Shown in pieces: positions 1-11,358 of a DNA stretch of 64,000 nt. A program made the position numbers and the translations under genes. A model generated the notes under the pieces. That model had not been told where the DNA came from. It worked only from the letters and a program-made list of their open reading frames with translations, and searched no databases. Source of the stretch: Gari tellinella (lineage: Eukaryota; Mollusca; Bivalvia; Cardiida; Psammobiidae); contig OV277866.1 in NCBI GenBank assembly GCA_922989275.2, positions 37,713,246 to 37,777,245 on the forward strand, read 5' to 3'. How positions within the stretch are numbered: the stretch's first letter is position 1; the number at the start of each line of letters is the position of its first letter.

Positions 1-239
1 ATCTCCTACCAGTAGCTAGGATATGAGTTAAATTATTGTTTTGTTTTGCATTTCTGTACATGATAGTTTTGCATTTTAAATAAAAGTTACTGTTTCAATT
101 GAATACTTGTATTTTTTGCTTTTCAATCCAAGATATATATTCTTTGAAAACCTCAATTTAATTCAATTTTGCACACCCATCTATATAGCCTTAGTTCAAC
201 CACTCATTCCGCCGAATATCTTTTTTAAAGATATTTCTT

Positions 240-421
240 GTTAACAATTGTCGTCTGTATTTAGTTCTCAATTTTAAATTTTAAGCATTTTGATCAAAAA
301 CATATATATAAATGGGTGTTAAACAGTTGAATCCTGATGATACGCCGCATTACACGGGGTCTGATCAAGATCCAAACTATTTGCAAACTGAACTCGGTGT
401 GAGACAGTGAAGGGGTTAGAC
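240..421. mobile_element. Family B MITE relic (TTAA group)
   Basis: A decayed copy of the TTAA-flanked family B. The right end reads GACAGTGAAGGGGTTA. The core 1 palindrome survives imperfectly: AACAGTTGAATCCTGATGA on the left, and TCTGATCAAGATCCAAACT on the right. Many mismatches suggest it is old. It abuts the next family B copy. Confidence 0.6.
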
Positions 422-469
422 AAAAATTATCCGAGGACAACAACTCTCGCAGGAGGAAACAATTAAAAT

Positions 470-754
470 TTAACCGTTTCATGATCAAATTATCCGGGAG
501 ATTTTTACCACTTCACCGCTTTATTGTCGTCTGATTTAGTATTGTTGTCTAAAAGACTCATTTCAAATTAAATGTTTGTGTTGCGTTTCCTGCTTGAGTC
601 TTTCGTATTTATTTAAGGTTATATGGCTTAATAAATATCGATAAGCGTGTCAAACAGTTTGGGTCCTGATCAGACGCCGCGTCACGCGGCGTCTGACCAG
701 GACCCAAACTGTTTGGAAACGGGCTTTAAGGCGTCATTGAGAGTGAGAGGGTTA
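470..754. mobile_element. Family B MITE, TTAA-flanked
   Basis: The left end is TTAACCGTTTCATG, with a second internal start TTTACCACTTCACCGC at about 508. The right end is ATTGAGAGTGAGAGGGTTA. The central palindrome at 651-715 has 32-bp arms with a GGGTCC box, a single-C spacer and one arm difference (GATCAG against GACCAG). The TTAA flanks and the CCCTTTCA-like terminus suggest a piggyBac-type mobiliser. No transposase is present in the window. Confidence 0.8.
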
Positions 755-1660
755 CATGCAGAGGTCAAGGTCAACGTCTCAGTGGGGATGCTATTTTCAC
801 AACAAATCTGATAAATTTTACTCATGTGGTCGAGGCAATACTCTAAGGACAATTTTGTAATAAATGAGTTCAAGGTCACAGTGATTTGAAAATGACACGC
901 GACACTCTAAAACACAAAGTTGTACTAACACGCAAACTCTTTTTTATCGCTTTAACAAAATATGATTCGGACAAGTTTATTCAATGATTGAGTTCATGTC
1001 AATGTAGCAGCGAAGTGTCAACGGTAAACGACATTCAACCATTCTAAGATGTGCTTGCACAAAAAGTTGGTAGAATCTAAATCTAGCTGAATAGTACATG
1101 TAATAGAATCTAGTAAATATGCTCAAAACAAGCTTTTCCAATAGTTAAGGTCAAAGGTCAATGTCAAAGGCACAATGACTCCGCCATTTAAAGATATACT
1201 CACACAATAGTTTGGTATCCCAAATTGATGAGGTATAAGTAATATGCTGCAAACTAAATTTTCATATACATGTAATTGAGTTCAAATGTCAAGGTCAATG
1301 TCACCGTGGCTTATCCCTTTAACTCTCAATGACTTCATGAAGCGCAGTTGCAAACAGTCTTGATCCTGATCAGACGCCGCGTAAACTACTTGTCACTTGT
1401 TATGCAATTACATCAGTTTTTATACTGCCTTAATTCTAACTCTGAAACGATATTGCAGACATTAATATTGAAGCAGACGACAATATGGCGATGAAGGGGG
1501 TAACGATAAATTTGAGAATGAAAGGGTTAAAACTGAGCTATTCAAAAGGTTGGTATATCTCAAACTGATGTAGGAAATATGCACCGAACAAGCTTTGTTC
1601 GATAAATGAGGCCCAGGGTCAATGTCATAGTCATCTCGGTTTGTTTTGGGACATTCTGTC
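745..1660. repeat. Decayed tandem array of about 125-165 bp units
   Basis: The motif TGAGTTCAAGGTCAATGTCA with its leader (TTTGGTATxxCAAATTGATG, ACAAGCTTTT) recurs near 865, 985, 1145, 1270 and 1605. The units have diverged strongly. A family B element sits inside the array at 1311-1530, between units four and five. This is repeat DNA; no reading frame is conserved across units. Confidence 0.6.
1311..1530. mobile_element. Family B MITE nested in tandem array
   Basis: The element runs from CCCTTTAACTCTCAATGAC to TGAGAATGAAAGGGTTAA (TTAA at 1527-1530). Only the left half of core 1 remains (TTGATCCTGATCAGACG, then CCGCGTAA); the right half of the palindrome is gone. The interior GAAGCAGACGACAATATGG is typical of B. 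Confidence 0.7.
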
Positions 1661-2261
1661 ATCCAAATATGTTTACTCACGAAATAAAATAACTAGAAGG
1701 AACTGATGTGTCAACTATCATCAAGCATCAGTCGAACACAATATAGCCAAAAAAAACAACTACAGTACAGTAAAAGTTATCTGCAAAAGAGATGGCAGAA
1801 AAGGGGAATAACTGATATGGTATTGTATTGAGGCAAGGGTAATGTACTTCCTGCAAGACACTTGCACTAATCTATGGTGGCATATTTCTGACACCAGTTA
1901 ACCACTTAATTATCATGATAGTTTCTTGTTTATATCTCACATAAATATTTAACTAGTTACTTATCTAGAACACTTTGGCGTTAGTTTTCAGATAATTATC
2001 GGGTAAGTGGAGTGTGGAAACTTTTCACGATAACCAGATAAACATCTGAACACCAACTTTGTCATGATACTGCTTTAAACTGCCACCACTTAACGAATTT
2101 ATCAAGTTACTTAACTAGATAATTTACTAGAAAAGTTTCGTGTTACAAGTTATCTAAAAATAGAAACAATGTATTCGTACTTTGACTATTTCGGATTCTT
2201 TTAAAAATACACATGTAGGCTTATTTACAAAATTACAAACACCGTAGACTTTGGTCCAATG

Positions 2262-2690
2262 CTTCCTATAGGAGCTCTCTGATCTGGATCTACACCGTTT
2301 ACCCAGGGCAGATTTACTCCACTAGGGTACACTGTGAAGGACGAGTCTACTCGTCGTAAGGGTCGAATGAGTTAACACAGGTGACAGCTTTAAACAAGAT
2401 GAAAGTAAATCAGAAAGCTCATAGGCTACTTCTATACCTTCAACCGCCCCAAGCAGCCACCTGATTAACAAAACAAACTATTAACGAAGTCTAAGAGCCT
2501 TTCGGTCTGGATCTACAATGTTTGCATAGGTCAGATACAGCTGTGAAAACATTATTCTTTCCCGTTTGAACGTAAACGAAACGCAAACGCATGGCAATAA
2601 TATGTAGAAAATGACTACTTCTTGCCAATTCTGAATGTTAATTTAAACTTGGAAGGCAAACAGTTTGACAATACATGTATAAAGCATCAC
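2262..2690. mobile_element. Relics of family D, F and A MITEs
   Basis: Three fragments lie side by side. The D core right half is at 2262-2378 (AGCTCTCTGATCTGGATCTAC, ending GAATGAGTTAA). The F core 2 relic is at 2380-2470 (GGTGACAGCTTTAAACAAG). The family A left arm is at 2538-2680 (ATTATTCTTTCCCGTTTGAACG up to GGCAAACAGTTTGAC), preceded by another D core half. None is complete. Confidence 0.55.
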
Positions 2691-2954
2691 ACGGCGCGTA
2701 TCACCACACAATTTCTTGCTAAAAATACATTAACGTCCTGTCTTGGCTTGTTTTATCCTCGGACATGAGCCCCATCGAACACATATCGGATGTATTTGAT
2801 AACAAGGTCGGTCAAATCATCAAATTTATACCATAATAGAGAGGTTTCGATTTCTTACGTGTACGGGTACGGGTACGGGTACGTGTGACCACAAGTTCCC
2901 GTTCAGTAGTAAAAAAATTGTAAAGAGGGTTTCGATTTCTTTTACGTGAACGTG

Positions 2955-3182
2955 TACGTGTGGAGAAAACGTGAGTATTTTCCAAATAAAAGCGTTTTAA
3001 ACGCTAAAGCTATTATTTTAATTGCAAACAGTTAAGAGACAGATCAGACGCCGGGTAACCCGGCGTCTGATCAGGCTCCAAACTGTTTACCACTCAGGCT
3101 CAAATGAGTCGTCAAAATTTTAATGCACTGCGTTTGCGTTTCGTTTGCGTTTGCGGGAAAGAATAACGTTTTCTCCACTGTA
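2955..3182 (-). mobile_element. Family A MITE
   Basis: Reverse orientation. The right end is TAACGTTTTCTCCACTGTA; the left end is degraded (TACGTGTGGAGAAAAC). Core 1 at about 3025-3092 has the pair AGATCAGACG / CGTCTGATCAGG that gives this family its single arm mismatch. Confidence 0.85.
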
Positions 3183-3303
3183 CATATTATGTATACACCT
3201 ATTGTCTAAATCGTGTTTCCAAATTGGACAACTTGTACAGTCATGCATGATGTAAGTCTTAGTTTACTGTGTTATGTTAATCCTGTGTTATGTTAATGTA
3301 GCC

Positions 3304-3498
3304 TATAGTGGAGAAACGTCATTCTTTCCAAATAAACGCGTTTACGCTGAAACTATTTCCCCTGCAAACAGTTTGGAGCCATATCACACGCCGGGTAACC
3401 CGGCATCTGAATACGATTCCAACATTTTGTATCTCCGATAAATTTTCAAAAATGTCATTTTCTGCATTTTAATGTATTGTGTTTGCGTTTCGTCTTCC
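3304..3498 (-). mobile_element. Family A MITE, right end lost
   Basis: It starts TATAGTGGAGAAACGTCATT and carries the CGCGTTTACGCTGAAAC arm and core 1. It stops at GTTTGCGTTTCG without the terminal inverted repeat. The palindrome right arm has several mismatches. Confidence 0.75.
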
Positions 3499-3769
3499 AT
3501 CGATGGGCATGTCTGACTCTCTTATTGCGTCGGCGATACTTTCCAAGTTTTTTGTTCTGGATGGGGTCCTCTCAACAGCTTGACATCAAGCGTTTCGTTG
3601 AAAAGAACCATTTTTTACGAGATGATGCCATTTTTCTGTAAAATAAGTCAGCTTTAATAGATCTATTGTTGGATTAGGTATCGATCTATACATAGTCGAT
3701 ATATATAGATTCGATATAGAAAAAATCTATTCTCAAATTAGAGGAACATGATCATATTTTATCTCTTAG

Positions 3770-4350
3770 ATCGAAAGAGAGAGATATATATAGAGAGAGA
3801 GAAACAGAAAGAGAGAGAAAGAGAAGAGAGAGAGAGAGAGGATGGGAGAGAGAGTGGGAGAGAGAGACAAAAAAGAAATAGAGAAAAAGAAAGAAAGAAA
3901 TAGAGAGGGTGACAGAGATACAGAGACAGACATACATAACCAGAGAAACACATATAGAAAATGAGACATAGAGAGACACAAAGAGACAGAGAGGTAGAGA
4001 GAGACAGAAAGAGGGAGGATGAGAGATAGAGATGGAGCAAAATAGAGGAGTAAAACAAAGAGAGAGAGAGAGCGTAATAGACATACAGGGACAGAGAGAA
4101 AGAGAAGGAAACAGGGAGACACACAGGTAGACAGAAAACAGACAGAGAGAGGGAGAGAAAGCAGACAGAGAAAAGGCGAGATACAGAGATAAAGAGAAAG
4201 GGAGGGAAAAAGAGACGAAATGAGAGATCGGACAGATAGGCAGACCCATAGACATGCGCAATCGGATGCAGACAGAAAGAAACACAAATAGAAAGAGAGA
4301 GAAAGAGAGATAGACATACAGACAAAGGCAGATAAAGACAGACGCATGCA
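3770..4350 (+). repeat. Long purine (GA-rich) tract
   Basis: About 580 bp is almost entirely A and G on the + strand: GAGAGA runs interrupted by CAGA, ATAC and GGGA words. It creates three overlapping long open frames on the - strand with a Ser/Leu/Phe/Cys composition. All three frames being open at once shows they are composition artefacts. The tract is a candidate for triplex or other non-B DNA. Confidence 0.85.
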
Positions 4351-4808
4351 CCTTGCAAGCACATTGAACACACATACGTGCACATATTTTTTATTGTTTT
4401 AGTACTCGGGAAGGATTATGTATCATTTGAAAGACTGATATCAAGTTTTGTTAGTCGTTTCAAGCGACTTTTTTGGCTGTGGATTATAGCGTGTAACCGT
4501 GTCACCTAATCCGATATTTTACTCTTTAAACTCAAATCTTTTTAAAAAATAAATACATACAAAATGAAGCTAGGGGTTTGTACCAACATTCTATTAAATA
4601 ACATTTACATGAACTATATAAATAATAGGAATAAAATGATGATGAACTTACAAGTTTTACTCTAACGGGTAGACTGTATGTCACACGTTATCAACTTGTA
4701 AATCAAAAGATAGGTGCGCATACCTTGATTACGTCACGATGGTATTCTGCAAAAAAAGCGAGCTACACGTATACGTACAAGTACAAGTAAGAAATCGAAA
4801 CCTCTCTA

Positions 4809-5690
4809 TTGACCTCCAAAGTGCATTTTGGTTGGAATGGCAACGTATTTTAAACGTTACGTAAAATCAATGAGGGAACGTATTCTGCTATGTATCCGTA
4901 AAATGGAGGGAACAGTGGTTACTAACTTACTAGTGCTTTTTTTTAACATCACTTTAAATGCGCATCAAGTAAATGTTTGTTTCCAGATGCTGTGTGGTCA
5001 TTCTAATTTTTAAGAATATTCCATTTCGACCCCTCTCAACTGAATTATTCATTAAACAGTATGCAATATTTGATTCTAATCCAATGAAGTACACAAACAC
5101 ATGACTATGACATTGAAGCTTCGATTACAAAAATAATTCATCCGGCATATAAATGTATCAACAAAATTTATTATTTTTAATTCTATATAAACTGAAGTGA
5201 GATCCGGTTGTTTATAATTCTCTGTGAAAAGTGTTGTAAACTTAATGTTTTTTTAATTCGAAAATATTTTTAAGGTAAAATCTTTCTATATGTATATCCT
5301 CAATTTCTTAAAATAATTTTCAACATTGTATCATGTCACCACGGCTTCGTCGATGACCAAGCAATTTTTGAAAACCAATCTTTCGGTACATGTAAGGTGG
5401 ACAATCCAGGAGACGATTATTGGTAGGCTTACATAATTTTTAAACACTTCTTTTAAGAATAGATACCATAATACATGATAATAGTGTTTCCATATTGACC
5501 TGACGAGTGCTTTGTACAAAATTATGAAATAGCTTTTCGCAATGTAATCATACATTCTGATTATTAAGGATAATGCACTGTTGGATTTGTTATCTTTTTC
5601 AGCTATTTGACTACTTACTTTTTAATCCTGTTAAAATATTACCCCTAAATCCCCCTTTTCACTAGCAGACTCAATGTCCGCAAAGTTCAA
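4809..5690. other. No recognisable feature
   Basis: AT-rich unique-looking sequence. Short open frames at 4828-5013 (+) and 5331-5555 (-) show no motif I recognise and no flanking splice or start context. Confidence 0.5.
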
Positions 5691-5699
5691 AGTATACTG

Positions 5700-6290
5700 G
5701 TAATATTGGTTGTCTCTTCCAAAGTGTATGGTTCTGTAATTTTTCACATTAAAACGCAACAGCCACTTTGACTATGTGTAAGGCATCTAAGTCGTGCTGG
5801 ATAATATCAATTTAAATGTCTTTGTTGTATAATTTGGTACCATAAGCGAATAATTTCACAATACTACGTATAACTTCAGGGGTAGGGTTAATCTATTATA
5901 AACATATGCATAATATGGGTCCCAGGACACTTCCCTGGGGTACCCCACTTAAAATGTCTTTCCACGAAAAAGACCGGGGTCCTTTCACAGATACATATTG
6001 CCTACGTCCAGTAAAAAAGTCACGTTTCCATGACAAAACTGGCCCTCTGATACCAAATACTGATACTTTGCGAGAAAACGTTAATGTACTATGCTCTCAA
6101 AAGCTTTGACAAAATCTAAATATACAATATATTTTCCCAAATTCTATCACCCTCAATGTAGTGTGACTAATCATCTATGTATTCAATTAACTGTAAAACG
6201 CAGGATCCCCTAGAACGAAAACCAAATTGAGCATCAGATAAACTAATATATGGTTGTTTCTGGCTAAATTTTCAAATATCTGTGCCCTTA
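5700..6290 (-). pseudogene. Non-LTR retrotransposon reverse transcriptase relic
   Basis: Translating the - strand gives, in order, the hallmarks of a Jockey/CR1-type reverse transcriptase. These are SDAQFGFRSRGSCVLQLIEY (about 6240-6180), VYLDFVKAFESIVH for motif A (about 6126-6085), VFGIRGPVLSWKRDFL (about 6050-6005), SGVPQGSVLGPILC for motif B (about 5948-5905) and LFAYGTKLYN for motif C (about 5855-5825). The pieces lie in at least three frames with several stops. The catalytic F-A-D-D of motif C reads F-A-Y-G, so the protein is dead. No endonuclease or UTR is visible on either side. Clade assignment is uncertain; the reverse transcriptase identity is strong. Confidence 0.85.
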
Positions 6291-6299
6291 TGATTGTTT

Positions 6300-8215
6300 T
6301 TTAAATTCTTACAACTACTGGAGTAAGGCTATCAGGGTGGTAATTGCATAATTATACTCATGAACTATTACAGTATTTAACGTGTGTGTATGTGTGAAAT
6401 GCAGAAGCAGAATATACGTGAAAAAAGTAGGAAGGACAAAAAAGAATTGTGTGTCTCTGCCCAACGAAATCGTCGGTTGTGTCCCTACTAGGACACCATA
6501 AAAAGCCTTGTCAAAATCGTGCAATAGTATATACATGAGCATCTACCCCTGTACCTGCCAAAGGCTTGAATAGTTTCACATCAATGTAAGCTTTATATAA
6601 TAGAGATCGCAATGCAAAGTGAAATATTAATCACCATTACAATAGCCGGAAAGATGTGGAATACTTGAATGGGTGTAAAAAAGGTGATTTAAAGGGACAA
6701 ACTCTTGATTTTCCTGAAACAAAGGTCAGCTGTACAGGGACGGAATTACTTTCGCGGCAAGTAATCCGCTGACGCAATGCACTTATTTTATTGTTTATGT
6801 ATCAAACAACAATAGTGTGCTGAAATTAAAGTTGAAAATATGGATATTAAAAAATGAGAAATGCGGATAAATCGGAAAATTCGAGGTGTTGGACAAATGA
6901 CATATTTCGGTGACCTTGATATAATTGAACGGATATATTGTCTAACTGCAGTGATTCGGGTGAGTGACATTCCATCAATCATATTGCTTGTTCTTTTCTC
7001 TGTCCGCACGTATACAACAATTGTCAATCGGTTTTGTAGATTTGGAGTAACTGGACTTTAAATGTTGGCAAACTTCTACAAATTTGTAAAATGCAAATGG
7101 CTGCCCTTGAATCAAGCATGGGGTATTCTAAGGGCCAATTACAAGGGTTTTTCTGACTTTTGTAAGACATTCTGTGTATGAGTACCCAGTATGTAATGGG
7201 TTCTTTGTATGTATTCTACCAGATTTCCGAAAATACGTGCCATTAAGTGATTTGATATATTCTGCTGAAGAGGCTATTTTCACTCCATGTTCGTTACTTT
7301 TGGATCTTCTGACATCACAAGTACACTTATATTAATGAAAATATAGGCATGCTCCTTTTCATTGACTAATTATTTATACTGTGTGAAAATATTTTTAGCC
7401 AATGTGGTATAGTTATTGAATATTGCAACTTTTCAAATTTGGGTATTTTTTTTCTCGTACATGGACTTTACATGAACCTTAACCGGAACTTGACGTTTTG
7501 TTGTCCCGGAAGTTAAAGATCAAACTTTTATTCTCTCGGATTTCTCTCGCTCAACTGAGGAAAGTTGTGAAATAAAGCAGAAAAAGGGTAGGGGATTATT
7601 TTCTTCTGTGCAGAATGTTATTTAAAAATGTATTTTGACCTTATAATAGAACTTTAGTTCGCCTGACTGACGTTGTTAGTGTTAACGCGATATCCGTTTC
7701 ATTGCTATCGGAAATTGGGCAAATGAATTTGGACCCCAGATTCATCAGGGTCCTCATTATTTGGACTAGGGTAGCAATGCCAAACGCCGAAAGGGGGCGT
7801 GGCCTTCGGGGATCTCATTAATATGCATGACTCAATGTCTTCCAACCCAACAATACACGTATTTTATTGGGGGCTTAAACCCCCTTTTATTATAGCAAGA
7901 TCGGGATCAAACCACAAGAAATAGCATTCTGAATGATTAAATTAACTGGAAATAAGTTTACCAAGAGACCACTTGAAGTTTTCAGTACTTAAAAACTGAC
8001 GAAAAAAAAGTAAAATGCGACATTTATATATAATACAGAGTATTGAAAAAACGATTTTTGAGACACAAATTGGGTCATTTTATTTTTTCCTTTTATGTAA
8101 AAGTGTTGAACTTTAACATCATATTTTGTTTCTTTTATACATGTTTAGGTCAAGATCTACCCATTAACCACAAAATATCCCTGAAATTGTTTTTTAAAAA
8201 AATCCTTTGACATTG
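6300..8215. other. No recognisable gene
   Basis: Unique-looking AT-rich DNA. Open frames at 6315-6542 (-), 6788-7027 (-) and 6861-7061 (+) overlap, are short and carry no family motif I recognise. No inverted-repeat element was found. Confidence 0.45.
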
Positions 8216-8224
8216 CTAACTAGG

Positions 8225-8510
8225 GTTACACCGTTTTATTCCAGGATTAACCGGGAACAGGTCGGCGCTGCACCGTAATTACGCAGGGTCAAACCGTGAT
8301 AGGCCGGGGAGATCCGGCTTCATTACCGGTGCTCCATCGGAGGAGACACCGGGAATATGAGATCGCAATTTATTTTTTTAAAAAAACACCGTCCCGGCTA
8401 TCTTCACCGGGACGTACCGGGACTAGCACCGAGACAATGAGATCGGGGCTTCTGGAGCCCAGTCTTTTCTGGAGCCCTGTCTTTTCTTGAGCTCTGTTTT
8501 GGACAGAGTT
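8225..8510. other. GC-rich island of unknown nature
   Basis: This segment is markedly richer in CCGG and CGGG words than its surroundings: GATTAACCGGGAACAGG, TGATAGGCCGGGGAGATCC, CACCGGGACGTACCGGGAC. It also repeats TCTGGAGCCC(A/T)GTCTTTTCT twice. It could be an unrecognised repeat. The 64-residue open frame at 8296-8490 is unconvincing. Confidence 0.35.
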
Positions 8511-8635
8511 GAAAGAGATCAAACACACACAGTAACTCGGCATTCAGTAAAGATACAAACGGTTTCCTTCAATAGCAATATTTGTTTAGTTAAATGTCGA
8601 AAACGTGCTTCGTAAATATATCTGGACGTCGTGTT

Positions 8636-8867
8636 TTAACTCATTGAGCCCTAGTGACGCATATTTGCGTCCTGTACCAAATGTGTACCTGCGAAGGGTA
8701 CATATTTCCTATGCACACAGTGAAGTCCCTGCAGGAGCCCTCTGATCAGGGACTTCACTGTCATTTTGCAATTTATTAAAAAAACAAAACCTTACTAGTC
8801 TAAAATGGACGAGCCTTTATTACAAACAGGAATTGTCCACTGGAAGTTTCAGGGGATAATGAGTTAA
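8636..8867. mobile_element. Family D MITE, TTAA-flanked
   Basis: TTAACTCATTGAGCCCTAGT starts the element and GGGGATAATGAGTTAA ends it. The central hairpin is GTGAAGTCCCTG + CAGGAGCCCTCTGATCAGGGACTTCAC. This is family D, with an outer arm (ATGGAC, GTCTAA) different from families B and C. Confidence 0.85.
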
Positions 8868-8989
8868 AGCAGACACTTTGGCGAGGCAAGGGTATGCAAA
8901 ACAATTTTATTTCGTGCCTTTTCGGGAAAAAAAGCACAGAGCCTTAGATTGATTATATAAATGACGAAAAAATGAAAATTTCTTAAGAC

Positions 8990-9068
8990 TTCAGATGGAG
9001 AAAAAGATAAGTTTCAGTAATATCGACACATGTATCAAACGATTTGGATCCTGATCAGACTCCGCATC
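8990..9068. mobile_element. Family B core fragment
   Basis: A left core half only: TCAAACGATTTGGATCCTG then ATCAGACTCCGCATCA. It is cut off where the adjacent family A copy begins. Confidence 0.5.
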
Positions 9069-9310
9069 ATGGTGGAGAAGACGTTATTCTTTCCCGTTTA
9101 AACGCAAACGAAACGCAAACTAAATCATAGAAACATGTCGTTGTTTTTTTTTAGATATTTTTACAATCAATTTTACTCTGAGGGGCAAACGGTTTGGAGC
9201 CTGATCTGACGTCGGGTAACTCGGCGTCTGGACCGACTCAATTCTTTTGCAATTGAAATAGTTTTAGCATAAACGCGTTTATTGGGAAATACAAGGTCTT
9301 CTCAACAGTA
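9069..9310 (+). mobile_element. Family A MITE
   Basis: Forward orientation, from GGTGGAGAAGACGTTATTC to GGTCTTCTCAACAGTA. The core 1 right arm is damaged (CGGCGTCTGGACCGACTCAA). Confidence 0.85.
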
Positions 9311-9400
9311 AAAATCATGTGACCAGGGTCCAAACTATCTACATAATCAGCATTGCACTCGGGGTCAAACAGTGAAGTGGTAAAAATACAAAATATTTAA
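9310..9400. mobile_element. Family B right-end fragment
   Basis: GACCAGGGTCCAAACTATCT followed by CTCGGGGTCAAACAGTGAAG and TGGTAAAAA. Half of a core plus the GTGAAG(G)GG terminus. Confidence 0.4.
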
Positions 9401-9739
9401 AAAATAATCAAAATTGATAAATAAATGACTTACCTAACTAGTTGAGTTGTAACTGTGAGCGTAGACGGCAAACCACGTGGCAAAAACATACCGGATGACA
9501 CAGTACACGATGTGCTCGTGCAAATGTATACATGTACTATGGCGAGTTTGCAAAAAGACCAAAGACAATAACAGTTAGTGTATACAAAAATACACGAACA
9601 TCAATATTAAGAAGTCGATTATTTACAGCAAATGCGCATTTTTCCACCCTCAATTTATTCATTTACTGAGGTAAATAGTTCCGTTTCATAGTCATGACTC
9701 ATGAAAATGTACAATAAGAAATATATTCTGTATTCTAGC

Positions 9740-9840
9740 TGATGTTTGCTTAAGCAGGCTGAAAGTAAAGCAGACTGCGCTTTAATGTGCATTCTGCTTT
9801 AATTTCAACCTACTTTAAGTAGCAACTTGTTTTCAAAGAT
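9740..9840. repeat. Core 2 hairpin
   Basis: GCTTAAGCAGGCTGAAAGTA and its mirror ATTTCAACCTACTTTAAG enclose CTGCGCTTTAATGTGCATTC. This is the shared core of families F, G and H. The outer arms are too decayed to assign the copy. Confidence 0.55.
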
Positions 9841-10231
9841 ATAACCAGGCTATAGGATACATTGTATAATACATGTAGGTTACATGTAATACATTGACCA
9901 CAACATTGACTTTACAGTATAAGTTAATGTTCGTATACGACAGAAGCAGTACAGTTACTCGTTTGTTTCCAAGGTATCTTGTAACAACGGTAAGAAGACC
10001 GTTACCACATAAAAATATATAAGAATCTTAAATTTAAGTCGGTTTACGGGGAACATTAGCTATATCAAAACTATTTTCAGACTTTAGTAACAATAACTCA
10101 ATAACAATTTAAAACAAACATAACAATTTAGATCTAAAACAATCATAAAAATTTAAAACAAACCGTTTCGATCGGACGAAGAACATTTAATGCCCCCCGC
10201 TTCGCCTAGGACAAAACACCATCAGTGTCAA

Positions 10232-10486
10232 CAGGGCTGCCATTTCTCCAGATTTTTCCTAAATCTCCGGATTTTTTTCTAGAACATGGTAGCTTAAAGT
10301 AGGCTGAAAGTAAAGCAGAATGCGCCTTAAGGCGCATTCTGCTTTACTTCCAGCCTGCTTTAAGCAGCCACGTGTCAATAAAACTGGACACAGGCGATGG
10401 GGTAAAGGTACGATTCGTGAAATCGCACTTGAAAAATGCAAATTTGGAAATCTTAGGATTTTTTATGTCAAGTTATGGCAGCCCTG
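10232..10486. mobile_element. Family H MITE with 6-bp target duplication
   Basis: CAGGGCTGCCATTTCTCC starts the element and TATGGCAGCCCTG ends it. TGTCAA is present on both sides (10226-10231 and 10487-10492). Core 2 spans about 10292-10372. The insertion split a family B core, which continues at 10487 as TGTCAATAGTTTGGATCC. An open frame crossing this copy is a read-through artefact. Confidence 0.9.
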
Positions 10487-10556
10487 TGTCAATAGTTTGG
10501 ATCCAGATGACACGCCGAGTTAGTCAGTGTCTTATTTCTTTCCAAATTGTTTGTTG

Positions 10557-10796
10557 TACACTGGAGAAAACTTTCGCAAAAAACGCGTTTACGCTCAAAC
10601 TAATATTTCTTCAAATGCAAACAGTTTGCAGCCAGATCAGACGCCGTGTAACCCGGCTTCTGATCAGGCTACACAATGTTTGCCACTCAGATTCACACGA
10701 AGTGTCAGAATTGTCTTAAAGTTGTACTTTTCTACGTTTCAGTGCTTTGCGTTTTGTTGCGGTTAAACGGGAAAGAATAACGTTTTCCCTCCTGTA
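10557..10796 (-). mobile_element. Family A MITE
   Basis: TACACTGGAGAAAACTTTCG to CGTTTTCCCTCCTGTA, reverse orientation. Core 1 runs from GCAAACAGTTTGCAGCCAG to CAGGCTACACAATGTTTGCC, with small arm mismatches. Confidence 0.85.
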
Positions 10797-10959
10797 GTAT
10801 ACATGCAAGGAATTATAAACTGTATAATTCCGTGATCCATGTATTCGCTCACAGACTGCAAAATATTAATATATGTCCTAGGTGAACTTTTCAAAGCCTT
10901 ATATGATATTGCATTCACGTATGCTTCACATACTTTCCCATAACATGTTTTTAAGACAC

Positions 10960-11035
10960 AGGTGGCCGCTTAAGCAGACTTATCGTAAAGCAGAATCCTT
11001 ACTTCCAGCTTGCTTTAAGCTGTCGTCTGCTAGGA
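10960..11035. repeat. Core 2 relic
   Basis: GCCGCTTAAGCAGACTTATC and CTTCCAGCTTGCTTTAAGC. The apex is deleted. Confidence 0.45.
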
Positions 11036-11358
11036 TATAGAGCATAGGGCCTATCTCTTACGATACATACATGCATACATGACAGTATGACTTTGAAATA
11101 TTTTCTTCAAATTAAATTAAAAGGCGTAAAATGCGTACATGTATTTATGAGTAAACGGGTTAAAACCGAGATTAGAAGGAAAACGTTTGTTAACTCCATT
11201 GTTAATAACACAGGGACCCGACAAGATTGCTTTTTGAGGTGTTTTTTTCAGAAGGTACATATACATGTACTCTATATATACCTTCTGACATTTTTTCTCT
11301 AAAAATCAATCGTGTCGGGTCCCTGTGGTTAATAAGGGTCATAGATAAAAGGATGTAA

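Larger units (their letters stand above)
2837..4808. mobile_element. 2-kb inverted-repeat DNA element
   Basis: The left end reads TAGAGAGGTTTCGATTTCTT, then ACGTGTACGGGTACGGGTAC. The right end is its near-perfect inverse: GTACAAGTACAAGTAAGAAA, then TCGAAACCTCTCTA. TA lies at both outer edges, as expected of a Tc1/mariner-type duplication. A second left-end copy at about 2926 (AGAGGGTTTCGATTTCTT) suggests a local duplication. The interior holds two family A MITEs and a purine tract but no transposase, so it is probably non-autonomous. A (TACGGG)3 run lies inside the left repeat. Confidence 0.7.

Noticed and set aside
2860..2886. (TACGGG)n run as interstitial telomere-like DNA
   Set aside because: Only three units, not the TTAGGG type, and it is part of a terminal inverted repeat.
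3752..4385. Three overlapping open frames of 205-208 residues on the - strand
   Set aside because: All three frames are open together because the strand is almost pure pyrimidine there. The products are Ser/Leu/Phe/Cys low-complexity and match no protein design.
6315..6542. Frame with LHDFDKAFYGVLV, resembling RT motif A
   Set aside because: The true motif A of the RT relic is at about 6126-6085 with the right spacing. This one has no partners in frame and is probably chance.
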